A stretch of 64,000 nucleotides of DNA from Comamonadaceae bacterium PBBC1 (GCA_002256145.1 NKIP01000002.1:62001-126000), one strand, 5' to 3'. Shown: positions 29,664 through 40,015, counted from the first letter of the stretch. Numbers and translations: made by a program. Notes: generated by a model from the sequence alone, not told the origin.

Positions 29664-31085
29664 ATGGCACGCACGCTCTACGACAAGATCTGGGACGAAC
29701 ACGTCGTCCACACCGAAGAAGACGGCACCTCCGTCCTCTACATCGACCGCCATCTGGTGCACGAAGTCACCAGCCCCCAAGCCTTTGAAGGCCTGCGCCA
29801 AGCTGGCCGCAAAGTCTGGCGCGTCAGCTCCATCGTGGCGACTGCCGACCACAACACCCCCACCACCGGCTGGGAACTGGGCTACGACGGCATCACCGAC
29901 CCGATCAGCAAAGAACAAATCACCACGCTCGACGCCAACATGAAGGAATACGGCTCGGCCGCGTTCTTTCCGTTCCTGTCCAAGCGCCAAGGCATCGTGC
30001 ACGTCATCGGCCCTGAAAACGGTGCCACCCTGCCCGGCATGACCGTGGTCTGCGGCGACTCGCACACCTCCACCCACGGCGCGTTTGGCGCACTGGCCCA
30101 CGGCATCGGCACCTCCGAGGTCGAGCACGTCATGGCCACGCAAACGCTCTTGGCCAAAAAAGCCAAGAACATGCTGGTCAAGGTCGAAGGCACGCTGGCC
30201 AAAGGCCTCACGGGCAAAGACATCGTGCTGGCCATCATCGGCAAGATCGGCACCGCAGGCGGCACCGGCTACACCATCGAATTCGCAGGCTCGGCGATCC
30301 GCAGCCTCTCCATGGAAGGCCGCATGACGGTCTGCAACATGGCCATCGAAGGCGGCGCACGCGCGGGCCTGGTGGCGGTGGACGAAAAAACCATCGAGTA
30401 CGTCAAAGGCCGTTTGCTCTCGCCCACGGGTGTGGAGTGGGACCACGCCGTGGCCTATTGGAAGACCCTGCAGTCGGACCCTGGCGCACATTTTGACGCC
30501 GTGGTCGAGCTGGACGCCAGCGCCATCGTGCCGCAAGTCACCTGGGGCACATCGCCCGAAATGGTACTGGGCATCGACGGCCACACGCCCGACCCTGACA
30601 AAGAAAAAGACGACGTCAAGCGCGATGCCATTGAGCGTGCACTGACTTACATGGGCTTGCAGCCCGGCAAAGCGCTGGCCGACATCACCATCGACAAGGT
30701 CTTCATCGGCTCGTGCACCAACAGCCGCATCGAAGACATGCGCGAAGCCGCTGCCGTGGTCAAAAAGCTTGGCCAAAAAGTGGCCAAGAACGTCAAATTG
30801 GCCATGGTCGTGCCCGGCTCAGGTCTGGTCAAAGAACAAGCCGAGCGCGAAGGCCTGCACGAAATCTTCAAGGCCGCTGGCTTTGAGTGGCGCGAACCCG
30901 GCTGCTCCATGTGTCTGGCCATGAACGCCGACCGCCTGGAGCCCGGCGAGCGCTGCGCGTCCACCAGCAACCGCAACTTCGAAGGCCGTCAGGGCGCGGG
31001 TGGCCGCACCCACTTGGTCAGCCCCGCCATGGCCGCTGCGGCTGCCGTGCACGGCCACTTTGTTGACATCCGCAAATTCGCCTGA
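29664..31085 (+). CDS. leuC: 3-isopropylmalate dehydratase large subunit
   Basis: [4Fe-4S] hydro-lyase subunit of leucine synthesis, 473 residues, working with LeuD. Cluster cysteines are in [13 protein letters not shown] and [11 protein letters not shown]. The N terminus [13 protein letters not shown] is characteristic, and [14 protein letters not shown] carries active-site residues. The ATG at 29664 follows GGAAG. The 30 upstream codons in frame are not conserved. Confidence 0.96.
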   Translation: MARTLYDKIWDEHVVHTEEDGTSVLYIDRHLVHEVTSPQAFEGLRQAGRKVWRVSSIVATADHNTPTTGWELGYDGITDPISKEQITTLDANMKEYGSAAFFPFLSKRQGIVHVIGPENGATLPGMTVVCGDSHTSTHGAFGALAHGIGTSEVEHVMATQTLLAKKAKNMLVKVEGTLAKGLTGKDIVLAIIGKIGTAGGTGYTIEFAGSAIRSLSMEGRMTVCNMAIEGGARAGLVAVDEKTIEYVKGRLLSPTGVEWDHAVAYWKTLQSDPGAHFDAVVELDASAIVPQVTWGTSPEMVLGIDGHTPDPDKEKDDVKRDAIERALTYMGLQPGKALADITIDKVFIGSCTNSRIEDMREAAAVVKKLGQKVAKNVKLAMVVPGSGLVKEQAEREGLHEIFKAAGFEWREPGCSMCLAMNADRLEPGERCASTSNRNFEGRQGAGGRTHLVSPAMAAAAAVHGHFVDIRKFA

Positions 31086-31102
31086 ACCCAAGGAGCCTGG
31101 AC

Positions 31103-31231
31103 ATGAACACCCTGATTCGCCTGATGCTGATCGCCAGTGTGCTGAGTTTGACCGCGTGCAACACCGTGCGCGGCATCGGTCAGGACATTGAAAAACTGGG
31201 TTCCACCATTGAAGGCGCTGCCAAGAAATAA
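31103..31231 (+). CDS. Entericidin A/B-family small lipoprotein
   Basis: A 42-residue protein. The signal peptide [19 protein letters not shown] has a lipobox (LTAC) with the lipidated cysteine at residue 19, followed by [19 protein letters not shown], the entericidin core pattern (GxGxDIxxxG). AAGGAG lies about 8 nt before the ATG at 31103. It sits in the leuC-leuD gap, with its stop 4 nt before leuD, so it should be cotranscribed with leucine genes. In Escherichia coli, entericidins are small membrane lipoproteins linked to stationary-phase lysis; the role here is unknown. Confidence 0.88.
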   Translation: MNTLIRLMLIASVLSLTACNTVRGIGQDIEKLGSTIEGAAKK

Positions 31232-31235
31232 AGCC

Positions 31236-31883
31236 ATGCAAAAATTTACTTTACTCAAAGGCCTGGTGGCCCCGATGGACCGCGCCAACGTGGACACCGA
31301 CGCCATCATCCCCAAGCAATTCCTCAAGTCGATCCGCAAAACCGGCTTTGGCCCCAACCTTTTCGACGAATGGCGCTACCTGGACGTGGGCTACCCCGGC
31401 CAGGACCCGGCCAGCCGCAAGCCCAACCCGGACTTCGTGCTGAACCAGCCGCGCTACCGAGGTGCCAGCATCTTGCTGGCCCGCAAGAACTTCGGCTGCG
31501 GGTCATCCCGTGAACACGCGCCTTGGGCCATTGACCAATACGGCTTTCGCTGCGTGATCGCGCCCAGCTTTGCCGACATCTTCTTCAACAACTGCTTCAA
31601 AAACGGCCTGCTGCCCATCGTGCTGCCCGAAGCCGTTGTGGCTCAACTGTTCGACGAAGTCGCTGCCTTTCCCGGCTACGAACTGACGGTGGACCTGGAA
31701 CGCCAAGTGGTGGTGCGCCCCCAAGGCCAGGAAATTCCGTTTGAAGTGCAAGCCTTCCGCAAGTACTGCTTGCTCAACGGTTTGGACGACATTGGCCTGA
31801 CCCTGCGCCACGCCGACAAGATCAAAGCCTATGAAGCCGAGCGTCTGGCCACCAAGCCCTGGCTCGCCCACACCGCCCATTGA
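31236..31883 (+). CDS. leuD: 3-isopropylmalate dehydratase small subunit
   Basis: Swivel-domain subunit partner of LeuC, 215 residues. [20 protein letters not shown] at the N terminus and [14 protein letters not shown] in the middle are the family signatures. The start is the ATG at 31236, immediately after the small lipoprotein gene. A 105-nt gap follows that holds a partial REP-like element. Confidence 0.96.
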   Translation: MQKFTLLKGLVAPMDRANVDTDAIIPKQFLKSIRKTGFGPNLFDEWRYLDVGYPGQDPASRKPNPDFVLNQPRYRGASILLARKNFGCGSSREHAPWAIDQYGFRCVIAPSFADIFFNNCFKNGLLPIVLPEAVVAQLFDEVAAFPGYELTVDLERQVVVRPQGQEIPFEVQAFRKYCLLNGLDDIGLTLRHADKIKAYEAERLATKPWLAHTAH

Positions 31884-31889
31884 CCCCTT

Positions 31890-31918
31890 GTAGGAGCGGC
31901 GCCCCCGCCGCGATGAGC
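31890..31918. repeat. Single REP-like element between leuD and leuB
   Basis: TGTAGGAGCGGCGCCCCCGC continuing into CGCGATGAGCGC has the GTAGGAGCGGC head and an internal GCGGC/GCCGC palindrome. It is a single unit of the family seen as pairs at 2330, 9873 and 29357. Confidence 0.55.
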
Positions 31919-31988
31919 GCACACCCACCGGTGTACGCGCCATTGCCAAAGGCCGCGCCACCTGCCCAGACACCCCCTAGGAACACCC

Positions 31989-33074
31989 ATGAAAATCGCA
32001 GTCCTCCCCGGTGATGGCATCGGCACCGAAATCGTCGCTGAAGCCGTCAAAGTCCTGAACACGCTCGACTTGAAGTTCGAGATGGAAACCGCCTTGGTCG
32101 GTGGTGCCGCTTACGACGCCTATGGCCACCCCCTGCCCGAAGCCACACTCAAGCTGGCCATGGACAGTGATGCCGTGCTGTTTGGCGCGGTCGGCGACTG
32201 GAAATACGACAAGCTCGACCGCCCTTTGCGCCCCGAGCAAGCGATTTTGGGCCTGCGCAAAAACATGGGCCTGTTCGCCAACTTCCGCCCCGCCATTTGC
32301 TACGAGCAACTGGTGGGCGCTTCCAGCCTCAAGCCTGAGCTGATTTCGGGCCTGGACATCCTGATCATCCGCGAGCTGACGGGTGACATCTACTTTGGCC
32401 AGCCACGCGGGCGCCGCATCGCGACCGACGGTCACTTCCCCGGTGCAGAAGAAGCCTTCGACACCATGCGCTACTCCAAGCCCGAGATCGAGCGCATCGC
32501 GCACGTCGCCTTCCAGGCCGCCCGCAAGCGCAAAGCTGCGGGCACCGAGGGCCGCGTGACCAGCGTGGACAAGGCCAACGTGCTCGAGACCTTCCAGTTC
32601 TGGAAAGACGTAGTCACCGAAGTGGGCAAAGAGTACCCCGACATCGCGCTGGACCACATGTATGTGGACAACGCCGCCATGCAGCTGGTCAAGGAACCCA
32701 AGCGCTTTGACGTGGTGGTCACCGGCAATATGTTTGGCGACATCCTGAGCGACGAAGCCTCGATGCTGACGGGCTCGATTGGCATGCTGCCCTCGGCCAG
32801 CCTGAACACCAAGAACCAAGGCCTGTACGAGCCCAGCCACGGCAGCGCCCCCGACATCGCGGGCAAAGGCGTGGCCAACCCGCTGGCCACCATCTTGTCC
32901 GCCGCCATGATGCTGCGCTTCAGCTTGAACCAACCCGAAGCCGCCCAACGCATCGAAGCGGCCGTGCAAAACGTCCTGGCCCAAGGTCTGCGCACGGGCG
33001 ACATCTGGAGTGAAGGCACCACCAAGGTGGGCACCGCGCAAATGGGTGATGCGGTGGTCAAAGCGCTGGGTTGA
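31989..33074 (+). CDS. leuB: 3-isopropylmalate dehydrogenase
   Basis: NAD-dependent oxidative decarboxylase of leucine synthesis, 361 residues. The motifs [15 protein letters not shown] (N terminus), [16 protein letters not shown], and the metal/NAD region [19 protein letters not shown] with [18 protein letters not shown] are all intact. It starts 105 nt after leuD. Downstream is a 250-nt gap that holds the candidate asd leader. Confidence 0.97.
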   Translation: MKIAVLPGDGIGTEIVAEAVKVLNTLDLKFEMETALVGGAAYDAYGHPLPEATLKLAMDSDAVLFGAVGDWKYDKLDRPLRPEQAILGLRKNMGLFANFRPAICYEQLVGASSLKPELISGLDILIIRELTGDIYFGQPRGRRIATDGHFPGAEEAFDTMRYSKPEIERIAHVAFQAARKRKAAGTEGRVTSVDKANVLETFQFWKDVVTEVGKEYPDIALDHMYVDNAAMQLVKEPKRFDVVVTGNMFGDILSDEASMLTGSIGMLPSASLNTKNQGLYEPSHGSAPDIAGKGVANPLATILSAAMMLRFSLNQPEAAQRIEAAVQNVLAQGLRTGDIWSEGTTKVGTAQMGDAVVKALG

Positions 33075-33117
33075 GCACCCAAAGGATGCTGTCAGGAAGC
33101 ACTCAGGCAGCATCCAT

Positions 33118-33123
33118 TACAAT
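33118..33123 (+). promoter_or_regulatory. Possible -10 element for the asd leader transcript
   Basis: TACAAT lies 7 nt before the ATG of the short leader frame. If it is a -10 element, the transcript would begin at or next to that ATG and be leaderless. No convincing -35 hexamer was found 16-18 nt upstream, so the call is weak. Confidence 0.3.
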
Positions 33124-33130
33124 TTCGGCC

Positions 33131-33232
33131 ATGTTTCACGCCCACCTGTTCTCCCTGAACCTGATCACTGCCGCTGCAGTGGCAGCTGGTGCGCGTGTAA
33201 CTTCCACAAAAACCACGACCATTAAGGGCTGA
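33131..33232 (+). CDS. Candidate regulatory leader peptide upstream of asd
   Basis: A 33-codon frame with an ATG at 33131 and a TGA at 33232. Eight of its last eleven codons encode Thr, Lys or Ile (VTSTKTTTIKG), the end products of the aspartate pathway that passes through asd. There is no clear Shine-Dalgarno, but TACAAT directly upstream could give a leaderless mRNA. Mutually exclusive hairpins follow before asd. The composition resembles attenuation leaders such as ThrL. I know no named family for it, and the function is inferred. Confidence 0.55.
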   Translation: MFHAHLFSLNLITAAAVAAGARVTSTKTTTIKG

Positions 33233-33257
33233 TCCGGCCTGGTTCGTCGTGCGCCCT

Positions 33258-33304
33258 CCCGGCCAGACGAGCCGGGCAAACAGTCTGGTCAAACACTGTT
33301 TTAA
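33258..33304 (+). promoter_or_regulatory. Competing hairpins in the asd leader (possible attenuator)
   Basis: Three overlapping pairings are visible: CCCGGC (33258-33263) with GCCGGG (33271-33276); GGCCAGAC (33261-33268) with GTCTGGTC (33283-33290); and AAACAGT (33278-33284) with ACTGTTT (33295-33301), which is followed by TTAAA. The first and second share bases, as do the second and third, so only some can form at once. This is the layout expected of an attenuator, though the last stem is weak. Confidence 0.45.
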
Positions 33305-33323
33305 ATACTGAAAGGGCGTTGAA

Positions 33324-34454
33324 ATGAGCAAGTTAGTAGGTTTGGTCGGCTGGCGCGGCATGGTCGGCTCGGTTCTGATGGACCGCATGATTCAGGAAAA
33401 AGACTTTGACCTGATCGAGCCATTGTTCTTCTCCACATCGAACGCGGGTGGCAAAGCCCCTTCGATGGCCAAGAACGAAACCACACTCCAAGACGCCTTC
33501 AACATCGAGCAGCTCAAGCGCTGCGAGATCATCATCACGGCCCAAGGCGGCGACTACACCTCTGAAGTCTTCCCCAAACTGCGTGCAGCAGGCTGGAACG
33601 GGCACTGGATCGACGCGGCCTCGACCCTGCGCATGGAAAAAGACGCGGTCATCATTCTGGACCCGGTCAACATGCCCGTGATCAAGAACGCCTTGGCGCA
33701 CGGTGGCAAGAACTGGGTGGGCGGCAACTGCACTGTGTCGTGCATGTTGATGGGCGTAGGTGCTTTGTACAAAGCGGGTTTGGTGGAATGGATGAGCACC
33801 CAGACTTACCAAGCGGCTTCAGGCGGTGGTGCGCAGCACATGCGCGAATTGCTGACCCAATACGGCACCCTGAACGCCGAAGTCAAATCCTTGCTGGACG
33901 ATCCCAAGAGCGCCATCCTCGAAATCGATCGGATGGTTGTAGCCAAACAACGCGCCCTGACCGCCTCTGAGACCGCCAATTTTGGCGTGCCACTGGGTGG
34001 CTCTTTGATTCCCTGGATCGACAAGGACCTGGGCAACGGCATGTCCAAAGAAGAGTGGAAAGGCATGGCCGAAACCAACAAGATTTTGGGCATGGGCGAG
34101 GGTTTTGACTCTGCCGCCATCCCGGTCGACGGTTTTTGCGTGCGCGTAGGTGCCATGCGCTGCCACAGCCAGGCCTTGACCTTCAAACTCAAAAAAGATG
34201 TGCCCGTGGCCGACCTCGAAGCCATGATCGCGGCCGACAACGAGTGGGTCAAAGTGATTCCTAACACTCGGGAAGCCACCATCCAGGGCTTGACACCAGT
34301 GGCCGTCACCGGCACCATGGCAATCCCGGTGGGAAGAGTACGAAAGTTGGCAATGGGTCCAGAATATGTAGGAGCATTTACCATCGGGGATCAACTTCTT
34401 TGGGGTGCAGCGGAACCGCTGCGCCGCATGCTGCGCATTCTGTTGGAAGCCTGA
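33324..34454 (+). CDS. asd: Aspartate-semialdehyde dehydrogenase
   Basis: Reduces aspartyl phosphate to the semialdehyde, the branch point for Lys, Met, Thr, Ile and diaminopimelate. The protein has 376 residues. N-terminal [16 protein letters not shown] binds NADP. The catalytic cysteine is about C136 in GGNCTVSCM, and the histidine is in [14 protein letters not shown]. Length and motifs match the Gram-negative type. It starts 92 nt after the candidate leader peptide and is followed 37 nt later by the fimV-like gene. Confidence 0.96.
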   Translation: MSKLVGLVGWRGMVGSVLMDRMIQEKDFDLIEPLFFSTSNAGGKAPSMAKNETTLQDAFNIEQLKRCEIIITAQGGDYTSEVFPKLRAAGWNGHWIDAASTLRMEKDAVIILDPVNMPVIKNALAHGGKNWVGGNCTVSCMLMGVGALYKAGLVEWMSTQTYQAASGGGAQHMRELLTQYGTLNAEVKSLLDDPKSAILEIDRMVVAKQRALTASETANFGVPLGGSLIPWIDKDLGNGMSKEEWKGMAETNKILGMGEGFDSAAIPVDGFCVRVGAMRCHSQALTFKLKKDVPVADLEAMIAADNEWVKVIPNTREATIQGLTPVAVTGTMAIPVGRVRKLAMGPEYVGAFTIGDQLLWGAAEPLRRMLRILLEA

Positions 34455-34491
34455 ATCTCAGGCCAACGACAAACCATCTTCAGGGAAAAAA

Positions 34492-36264
34492 ATGGGTTCA
34501 TCAAAACAGGTCAGAGTGACCAGCTTCAAAGTAAAAGCAATCAGTGCTTTGATGGTTTCTGTCTGGGGTTTGCCCACTTTTGCCCTTGAATTAGGCCGAC
34601 TGCAACTTCAGTCGGCCATTGGTGAGCCCTTGCGTGCAGAAATTGAAATCGCCAAGCTTTTGCCTGAAGAGCTCAAGAGTTTGCGTGTACAGCTGGCTTC
34701 ACCCGAAAGTTTCCGCAAGGTCGGCATGGAATTCAACCCCGCATTGAGGGGGGTCACCGCCACACTGAGAACCGGTGCCAATGGCAACTCCGTGATCGTC
34801 CTGAATGGCAAAACACCCGTTCAGGACAACTTCATCGATTTGGTCATCGAAAGCCAATGGGCGACCGGTAATGTGGTCAAAAACTATGCAGTCCTGCTCA
34901 ATTCGGTCAGTGACAAAAGCAGTACCAGCGCAGCACCCGCATTGCAATTGCCTGTGACCGGCAACGCAGCCGACACAGCCGCCACCCGTTCGACAGCGTC
35001 CAGTTCACGACTCAACCCCAGCAGCGTCGAACTCAATGCACAAAAAGTGCCGGTTTATCGCTTTGAGCCGGTCGACAACAAAGCGGCTCCACCCGCCCCT
35101 GCTCGGACAGCCAATGGCGCTGCGCCAACGGCCAACGCATCAGAATCGGCACCGGCCGTTCAAGCGCAACCCAAAGCCATTGCCAACCCTCAAGAGGGCG
35201 ACCGTGTGCTCGTCATGCCAGGGGACACCGCCTCACGATTGGCCATTCGGCATTTGGCGGCCAACATTTCGCTGGACCAAATGCTTTTGGCCATGCTCAA
35301 GGCCAATCCCGATGCCTTCATCGAAAACAACGTCAATTTGATCAAGGCGGGAGCCTCATTGCGCATCCCCACCCCGGATGAAGCCGCTCAGATTTCCCGG
35401 GGTGAAGCCCGTCAAACGGTGATTGCACAGACACGCGACTTTGCAGAATACGCCCGACGACTGGCGCAATCACCCATGGTGATCGGCTCTCGCAACACCC
35501 GCGAAATGACGGGCAAAGTGGGCGTCGATGTGCAAAACGTCGATGGACAATCACCCCAGCAAGACAAGCTCACTTTGTCAAAACCCCAAGTCAGCACGGA
35601 CAGTGCTGAAGCCAAATTGGCCGTTCAGCGTGAAAGTGCCGACAAAGCCAGCCAACTCGAGAGTCTGAACCAGAACCTGAAAGACCTGGAGGCCTTGGCC
35701 TCCGGCAAAACCCCTGCCGCTGCAGGCCTTGCTGCCTCAGCCCCTCAAGATGCATCGGCATCGGTGGTCACCGCGCCCGCCCCTGACGCGTCCGAGTCCA
35801 ATTTGTTCTCGTCCATTCTTGAAAAAACCCAACAAAACAAGGACATCTGGCTGTGGGCTGCAGCGCTCTTGAGCCTGATGCTGCTCTTGGTGTTGTGGGT
35901 CAGAAAAAAGACCGAACCCCAAGAAGATGTTTTTGCGCCGTCTTACAACGACATCACCGAAAGCGCCATCGAGCCCTCTGCGACACCTGCGCCAGCAGAT
36001 CAGGGTATTCCAGCCCAAATGTCATCGATTGACTTGAATTTGAATGCGATGGCCTCGGCACCTTCACCGGCGAGCGTGCCCGTGCCCCCCCCTTCGGCGA
36101 CCCTTGCCGCCGATGAAACCGAAAATAACAAATTGAATCTGGCGCAACAACTGCTCTCCAAAGGGGATCACGATTTGGCACGCGCCCTGATTTTGTCTGT
36201 GGCCTCGACCGCCACAGGAGATTTGAAATCACGGGCCTTGCAGATGCTCGGTCAAATCCGGTGA
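34492..36264 (+). CDS. fimV: FimV-like LysM-domain membrane protein
   Basis: Inner-membrane hub protein, 590 residues. A signal segment (VKAISALMVSVWGLPTFALE) is followed by the FimV N-terminal domain (LGRLQLQSAIGEPLRAEIEI). A LysM-like peptidoglycan-binding region (GDRVLVMPGDTASRLAI...IKAGASLRIP) lies near residues 240-295. A coiled-coil stretch, then one membrane helix (WAAALLSLMLLLVLWVRKK), precedes a short TPR-like C terminus (KLNLAQQLLSKGDHDLA). It is shorter than Pseudomonas FimV (over 900 residues). Its stop overlaps the truA GTG. Confidence 0.85.
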   Translation: MGSSKQVRVTSFKVKAISALMVSVWGLPTFALELGRLQLQSAIGEPLRAEIEIAKLLPEELKSLRVQLASPESFRKVGMEFNPALRGVTATLRTGANGNSVIVLNGKTPVQDNFIDLVIESQWATGNVVKNYAVLLNSVSDKSSTSAAPALQLPVTGNAADTAATRSTASSSRLNPSSVELNAQKVPVYRFEPVDNKAAPPAPARTANGAAPTANASESAPAVQAQPKAIANPQEGDRVLVMPGDTASRLAIRHLAANISLDQMLLAMLKANPDAFIENNVNLIKAGASLRIPTPDEAAQISRGEARQTVIAQTRDFAEYARRLAQSPMVIGSRNTREMTGKVGVDVQNVDGQSPQQDKLTLSKPQVSTDSAEAKLAVQRESADKASQLESLNQNLKDLEALASGKTPAAAGLAASAPQDASASVVTAPAPDASESNLFSSILEKTQQNKDIWLWAAALLSLMLLLVLWVRKKTEPQEDVFAPSYNDITESAIEPSATPAPADQGIPAQMSSIDLNLNAMASAPSPASVPVPPPSATLAADETENNKLNLAQQLLSKGDHDLARALILSVASTATGDLKSRALQMLGQIR

Positions 36265-37046
36265 GGCTGGCACTGGGCGTTTGTTACTCGGGTTCAGCCT
36301 ACCAAGGTTGGCAAAGCCAGTCTTCGGGCCTGACGGTTCAAGACAAGCTGGAGAAAGCGCTCACCCAGTTTGCCAATGTGCCTCGCATCAGCACCCTGTG
36401 TGCAGGCCGCACCGATGCGGGGGTGCATGGACTCATGCAGGTGGTGCATTTCGACACCGATTTACAACGCGATCCACAGTCTTGGGTGCGCGGCACCAAC
36501 CGTTATTTGCCGTCTGACATTGCAGTGCAGTGGGCACAAGTCATGCCTGACTCTTTCCATTGTCGCGCCAGCGCCACGGGCAGGCGCTACATCTATGTGG
36601 TGCTCGACTCGGCCGTTCGCCCCAGTCTGGAAACCGGCCGGGTCGGTTGGGTGTACCGGCCTCTGGCCGAAGACGCCATGCGCCAGGCCAGCTTGTACCT
36701 GCTGGGCGAACATGATTTTTCATCCTTCAGGGCCAGCAGCTGCCAGGCGTTGTCGCCTGTCAAAACACTGCGGCACATCCGCATTTCCAAACAGGGTGCC
36801 TACTGGCGATTTGAGTTTGAAGGCAATGCCTTTTTGCACCACATGATTCGCAACATCATGGGCTGCCTGGTGACCATTGGACAAGGCAACCACCCTCCCG
36901 AGTGGATACAAGAGGTCTTGCTGGCCAAAAGTCGTGACGCTGCTGCCCCCACGTTTTCACCCGACGGTCTGTACTTTGCAGGCCCCATTTACAGCCCCGA
37001 CTGGGGTTTGCCCGACACCACCCCGGCTTTTGATTGGTTGCCATGA
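36261..37046 (+). CDS. truA: tRNA pseudouridine(38-40) synthase
   Basis: Modifies uridines 38-40 in the tRNA anticodon stem-loop. The protein has 261 residues. The catalytic aspartate is in CAGRTDAGVHGLMQVVHF. Other family parts are YQGWQSQSSGLTVQ, the RYIYVVLDS segment and HHMIRNIMGCLV. The start is GTG at 36261, overlapping the fimV stop by 3 bases. It overlaps trpF by 4 nt. Gene order fimV-truA-trpF-trpB is common in betaproteobacteria. Confidence 0.94.
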   Translation: MRLALGVCYSGSAYQGWQSQSSGLTVQDKLEKALTQFANVPRISTLCAGRTDAGVHGLMQVVHFDTDLQRDPQSWVRGTNRYLPSDIAVQWAQVMPDSFHCRASATGRRYIYVVLDSAVRPSLETGRVGWVYRPLAEDAMRQASLYLLGEHDFSSFRASSCQALSPVKTLRHIRISKQGAYWRFEFEGNAFLHHMIRNIMGCLVTIGQGNHPPEWIQEVLLAKSRDAAAPTFSPDGLYFAGPIYSPDWGLPDTTPAFDWLP

Positions 37047-37750
37047 CCCAACCGAACACCACAGTTTGCAACGCTGTACAGCAGCGCACACGCATCAAAA
37101 TGTGCGGCTTCACCCGCGAAGCCGATGTGCTGGCGGCCTGTGCTGCGGGTGCAGACGCCATCGGCTTTGTGCTTTACCCACCGAGCCCTCGCGCTGTGAG
37201 TGTGAACAGGGCTGCCGAGCTGGCCAGCTTGCTGCCCCCCTTTGTGTGCCCGGTGCTGTTGTTCGTCAACGAAAATGCCGACCGCATTCAAGCCGCTTGC
37301 AGACAGGTGCCTGGCGCTGTGCTGCAGTTTCATGGCGATGAGTCTCCCGAATTTTGCGAAGCCATGTCGCTGCTCACAGGCCGCCCGCACCTCAAAGCGG
37401 CCCGAATCCCCCTGTCCGAAGTCCAGGACTTCGACTTGCTAGAATTCTCCGAAACTCACCACGCTGCCCAAGCCCTCTTGCTCGACGCTCATGTCGACGG
37501 ATACGGCGGGGGCGGGAAAACATTCAATTGGTCACTGCTGCCACCAAACGTCAATGCTCACCTCGTTTTGTCTGGTGGACTCACACCTGCAAACGTGGGC
37601 GATGGCATTCGGGCACTGCGCACGCACGGCCTGTCTCTGGCCGTTGACGTGAGCTCTGGCATCGAGGCAAGCAAGGGCCTCAAAGATGCCGACAAAATGC
37701 GGCAGTTTGTCCAAGCGGTGCGCACCGCAGACAACAACCTCTCCTTTTAA
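37043..37750 (+). CDS. trpF: Phosphoribosylanthranilate isomerase
   Basis: Amadori isomerase of tryptophan synthesis, 235 residues from the ATG at 37043, which overlaps the truA stop (ATGA). The TIM-barrel motifs KMCGFTREADV (catalytic cysteine), GFVLYPPSPRAVS, LQFHGDESPEFC and LSGGLTPANVGDGI (phosphate binding), and VDVSSGIEASKGLKD are all present. Confidence 0.95.
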   Translation: MTQPNTTVCNAVQQRTRIKMCGFTREADVLAACAAGADAIGFVLYPPSPRAVSVNRAAELASLLPPFVCPVLLFVNENADRIQAACRQVPGAVLQFHGDESPEFCEAMSLLTGRPHLKAARIPLSEVQDFDLLEFSETHHAAQALLLDAHVDGYGGGGKTFNWSLLPPNVNAHLVLSGGLTPANVGDGIRALRTHGLSLAVDVSSGIEASKGLKDADKMRQFVQAVRTADNNLSF

Positions 37751-37836
37751 AGTATTGAAGGGCTTGCTTCGGCACCCTCTGCAGCGTTCACCACTGCAAG
37801 CACCGAGCGGCCCCCGCCCCAACCAAGGCCATCACC

Positions 37837-39120
37837 ATGTTCGAATACCAACAACCCGACCTCAAAGGCCATTTCGGCATCTACGGCGGCAGTTTTGTCA
37901 GCGAAACCCTGACACATGCCATCAACGAGCTCAAAGCCGCTTACGCCCAGTACCAGCACGATCCGGCCTTCATGGCCGAATTCAAGTCCGAATTGGCGCA
38001 CTTTGTGGGCCGTCCCTCCCCCCTCTACCACGCAGCCCGGATGAGCCGTGAGATGGGCGGTGCGCAAATCTTTTTGAAGCGTGAAGACCTCAACCACACC
38101 GGTGCCCACAAAATCAACAACACCATTGGCCAAGCCATGCTCGCCAAGCGCATGGGCAAACCGCGCATCATTGCCGAAACAGGCGCTGGCCAACACGGCG
38201 TGGCCACCGCCACCATCTGTGCCCGTTATGGTTTGGAATGTGTGGTCTACATGGGCAGTGAAGACGTCAAGCGCCAAAGCCCCAACGTTTACCGCATGAA
38301 GCTCTTGGGTGCCACCGTGGTGCCCGTGGAAAGTGGCAGTCGCACCCTCAAAGACGCGCTCAATGAAGCCATGCGCGATTGGGTGGCCAACGTGGACAAC
38401 ACCTTCTACATCATCGGCACCGTGGCCGGTCCACACCCCTACCCGATGATGGTGCGCGACTTCCAGAGCGTGATCGGCGAAGAGTGCCTGACGCAAATGC
38501 CCGAGATGTTCAAGTCACTCAAGATGGCGGAGCAGCAACCGGATGCGGTGATCGCCTGCGTGGGCGGTGGCAGCAACGCCATGGGCATTTTTTACCCCTA
38601 CATTCCGCACGAGAACACCCGCCTGATCGGCGTAGAAGCGGCTGGCGAAGGCATGGATTCGGGCAAGCACTCGTGCTCGCTGCAACTGGGCAGCCCCGGT
38701 GTGTTGCACGGCAACCGCACCTACATCCTGCAAGACGACAACGGCCAAATCACCGAAACCCACAGCGTGAGCGCGGGACTGGACTACCCCGGCGTCGGCC
38801 CCGAACACGCATTCCTCAAAGACATCGGCCGCGCCGAGTATGTGGGCATCACCGACAAAGAAGCGCTCGAAGCCTTCCACTACCTGTGCCGTACCGAGGG
38901 CATCATCCCGGCGCTGGAGTCGAGCCATGCCGTGGCCTACGCCATGAAACTGGCCAAAACCATGCGCCCTGACCAGTCGATCCTGGTCAACCTGTCGGGC
39001 CGTGGCGACAAAGACATCGGTACTGTGGCCGATTTGTCGAATGCCGACTTTTTCTGCCGTCCCAGCTGCCAGGGCCAGTCGGTCAAAGGCGCTGAGCAGC
39101 CTGTGAACTTTGTGAAGTGA
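37837..39120 (+). CDS. trpB: Tryptophan synthase beta chain
   Basis: PLP enzyme that joins indole and serine to form tryptophan. The protein has 427 residues; the PLP lysine is near K92 in [30 protein letters not shown] binds the cofactor phosphate. The N terminus [15 protein letters not shown] is typical. Lies 86 nt after trpF and 10 nt before trpA, with which it forms the alpha2-beta2 complex. Confidence 0.97.
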   Translation: MFEYQQPDLKGHFGIYGGSFVSETLTHAINELKAAYAQYQHDPAFMAEFKSELAHFVGRPSPLYHAARMSREMGGAQIFLKREDLNHTGAHKINNTIGQAMLAKRMGKPRIIAETGAGQHGVATATICARYGLECVVYMGSEDVKRQSPNVYRMKLLGATVVPVESGSRTLKDALNEAMRDWVANVDNTFYIIGTVAGPHPYPMMVRDFQSVIGEECLTQMPEMFKSLKMAEQQPDAVIACVGGGSNAMGIFYPYIPHENTRLIGVEAAGEGMDSGKHSCSLQLGSPGVLHGNRTYILQDDNGQITETHSVSAGLDYPGVGPEHAFLKDIGRAEYVGITDKEALEAFHYLCRTEGIIPALESSHAVAYAMKLAKTMRPDQSILVNLSGRGDKDIGTVADLSNADFFCRPSCQGQSVKGAEQPVNFVK

Positions 39121-39130
39121 GGGCAAAAAC

Positions 39131-39940
39131 ATGAGCCGCATCGACACCACCCTCTCCGCCCTCAAAGCCCAGGGCCGAAAAGCCCTGATCCCGTATGTCA
39201 CGGCTGGTTTTCCGCAAGCGGACACCACCGTCCCCCTGATGCACGCCATGGCCCAAGCCGGGGCCGACGTCATCGAGCTGGGGGTACCGTTTTCGGACCC
39301 GTCAGCCGACGGTCCGGTCATCCAGAAAGCCGGTGACAAAGCGCTGGCTTTGGGCATTGGCACCGCGCAGGTGCTGGCCATGGTGCGCGAGTTCCGCCAA
39401 ACCAACAGCACCACCCCGGTGGTGCTGATGGGTTACGCCAACCCGGTGGAGCGCTACGACCAAAAACACGGCGCTGACAGCTTCATCCGCGACGCCTCGG
39501 CAGCGGGTGTGGACGGCGTGCTGATCGTGGACTACCCACCCGAAGAGTGCGTGGAATTTGCCGCCAAGCTCCGAGCACACAGCATGGACCTGATCTTTTT
39601 GCTGGCCCCCACCAGCACCGACGAGCGCATGCAGCAGGTGGCCCAGGTGGCCAGCGGCTATGTGTACTATGTGTCGCTCAAGGGCGTGACCGGCTCGGGC
39701 ACGCTCGACACCGATGCGGTCGAGGCCATGCTGCCCCGCATCCGACAGCACGTCAGTGTGCCCGTCGGCGTGGGTTTTGGCATCCGCGACGCGGCGACTG
39801 CCCAAGCCATCAGCCGTGTGGCCGATGCGGTGGTGATCGGCTCACGCCTGATTCAGTTGATCGACGCGGCCCCAGCCGGTCAGGTCAATGCTGTGGCCGC
39901 CGAGTTCCTGAGCGGTATCCGCCAGGCGCTCGATGCCTGA
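39131..39940 (+). CDS. trpA: Tryptophan synthase alpha chain
   Basis: Cleaves indole-3-glycerol phosphate to indole for channelling to TrpB. The protein has 269 residues. The catalytic glutamate is in [18 protein letters not shown] and the catalytic aspartate is in [10 protein letters not shown]. The phosphate-binding part is [12 protein letters not shown]. It ends 75 nt before accD. Confidence 0.96.
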   Translation: MSRIDTTLSALKAQGRKALIPYVTAGFPQADTTVPLMHAMAQAGADVIELGVPFSDPSADGPVIQKAGDKALALGIGTAQVLAMVREFRQTNSTTPVVLMGYANPVERYDQKHGADSFIRDASAAGVDGVLIVDYPPEECVEFAAKLRAHSMDLIFLLAPTSTDERMQQVAQVASGYVYYVSLKGVTGSGTLDTDAVEAMLPRIRQHVSVPVGVGFGIRDAATAQAISRVADAVVIGSRLIQLIDAAPAGQVNAVAAEFLSGIRQALDA

Positions 39941-40015
39941 ACAGGCTTGCCTGCCAAAGTCATCGAAAATGACAAAAGCGTTTCGACGATAATCCGCCCC
40001 TGAAGGAGAACCCTC

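Noticed and set aside
29538-30776. 412-codon minus-strand frame antisense to leuC
   Set aside because: Same reason: the opposite strand encodes a complete LeuC with cluster cysteines, and the antisense translation has no family motif.
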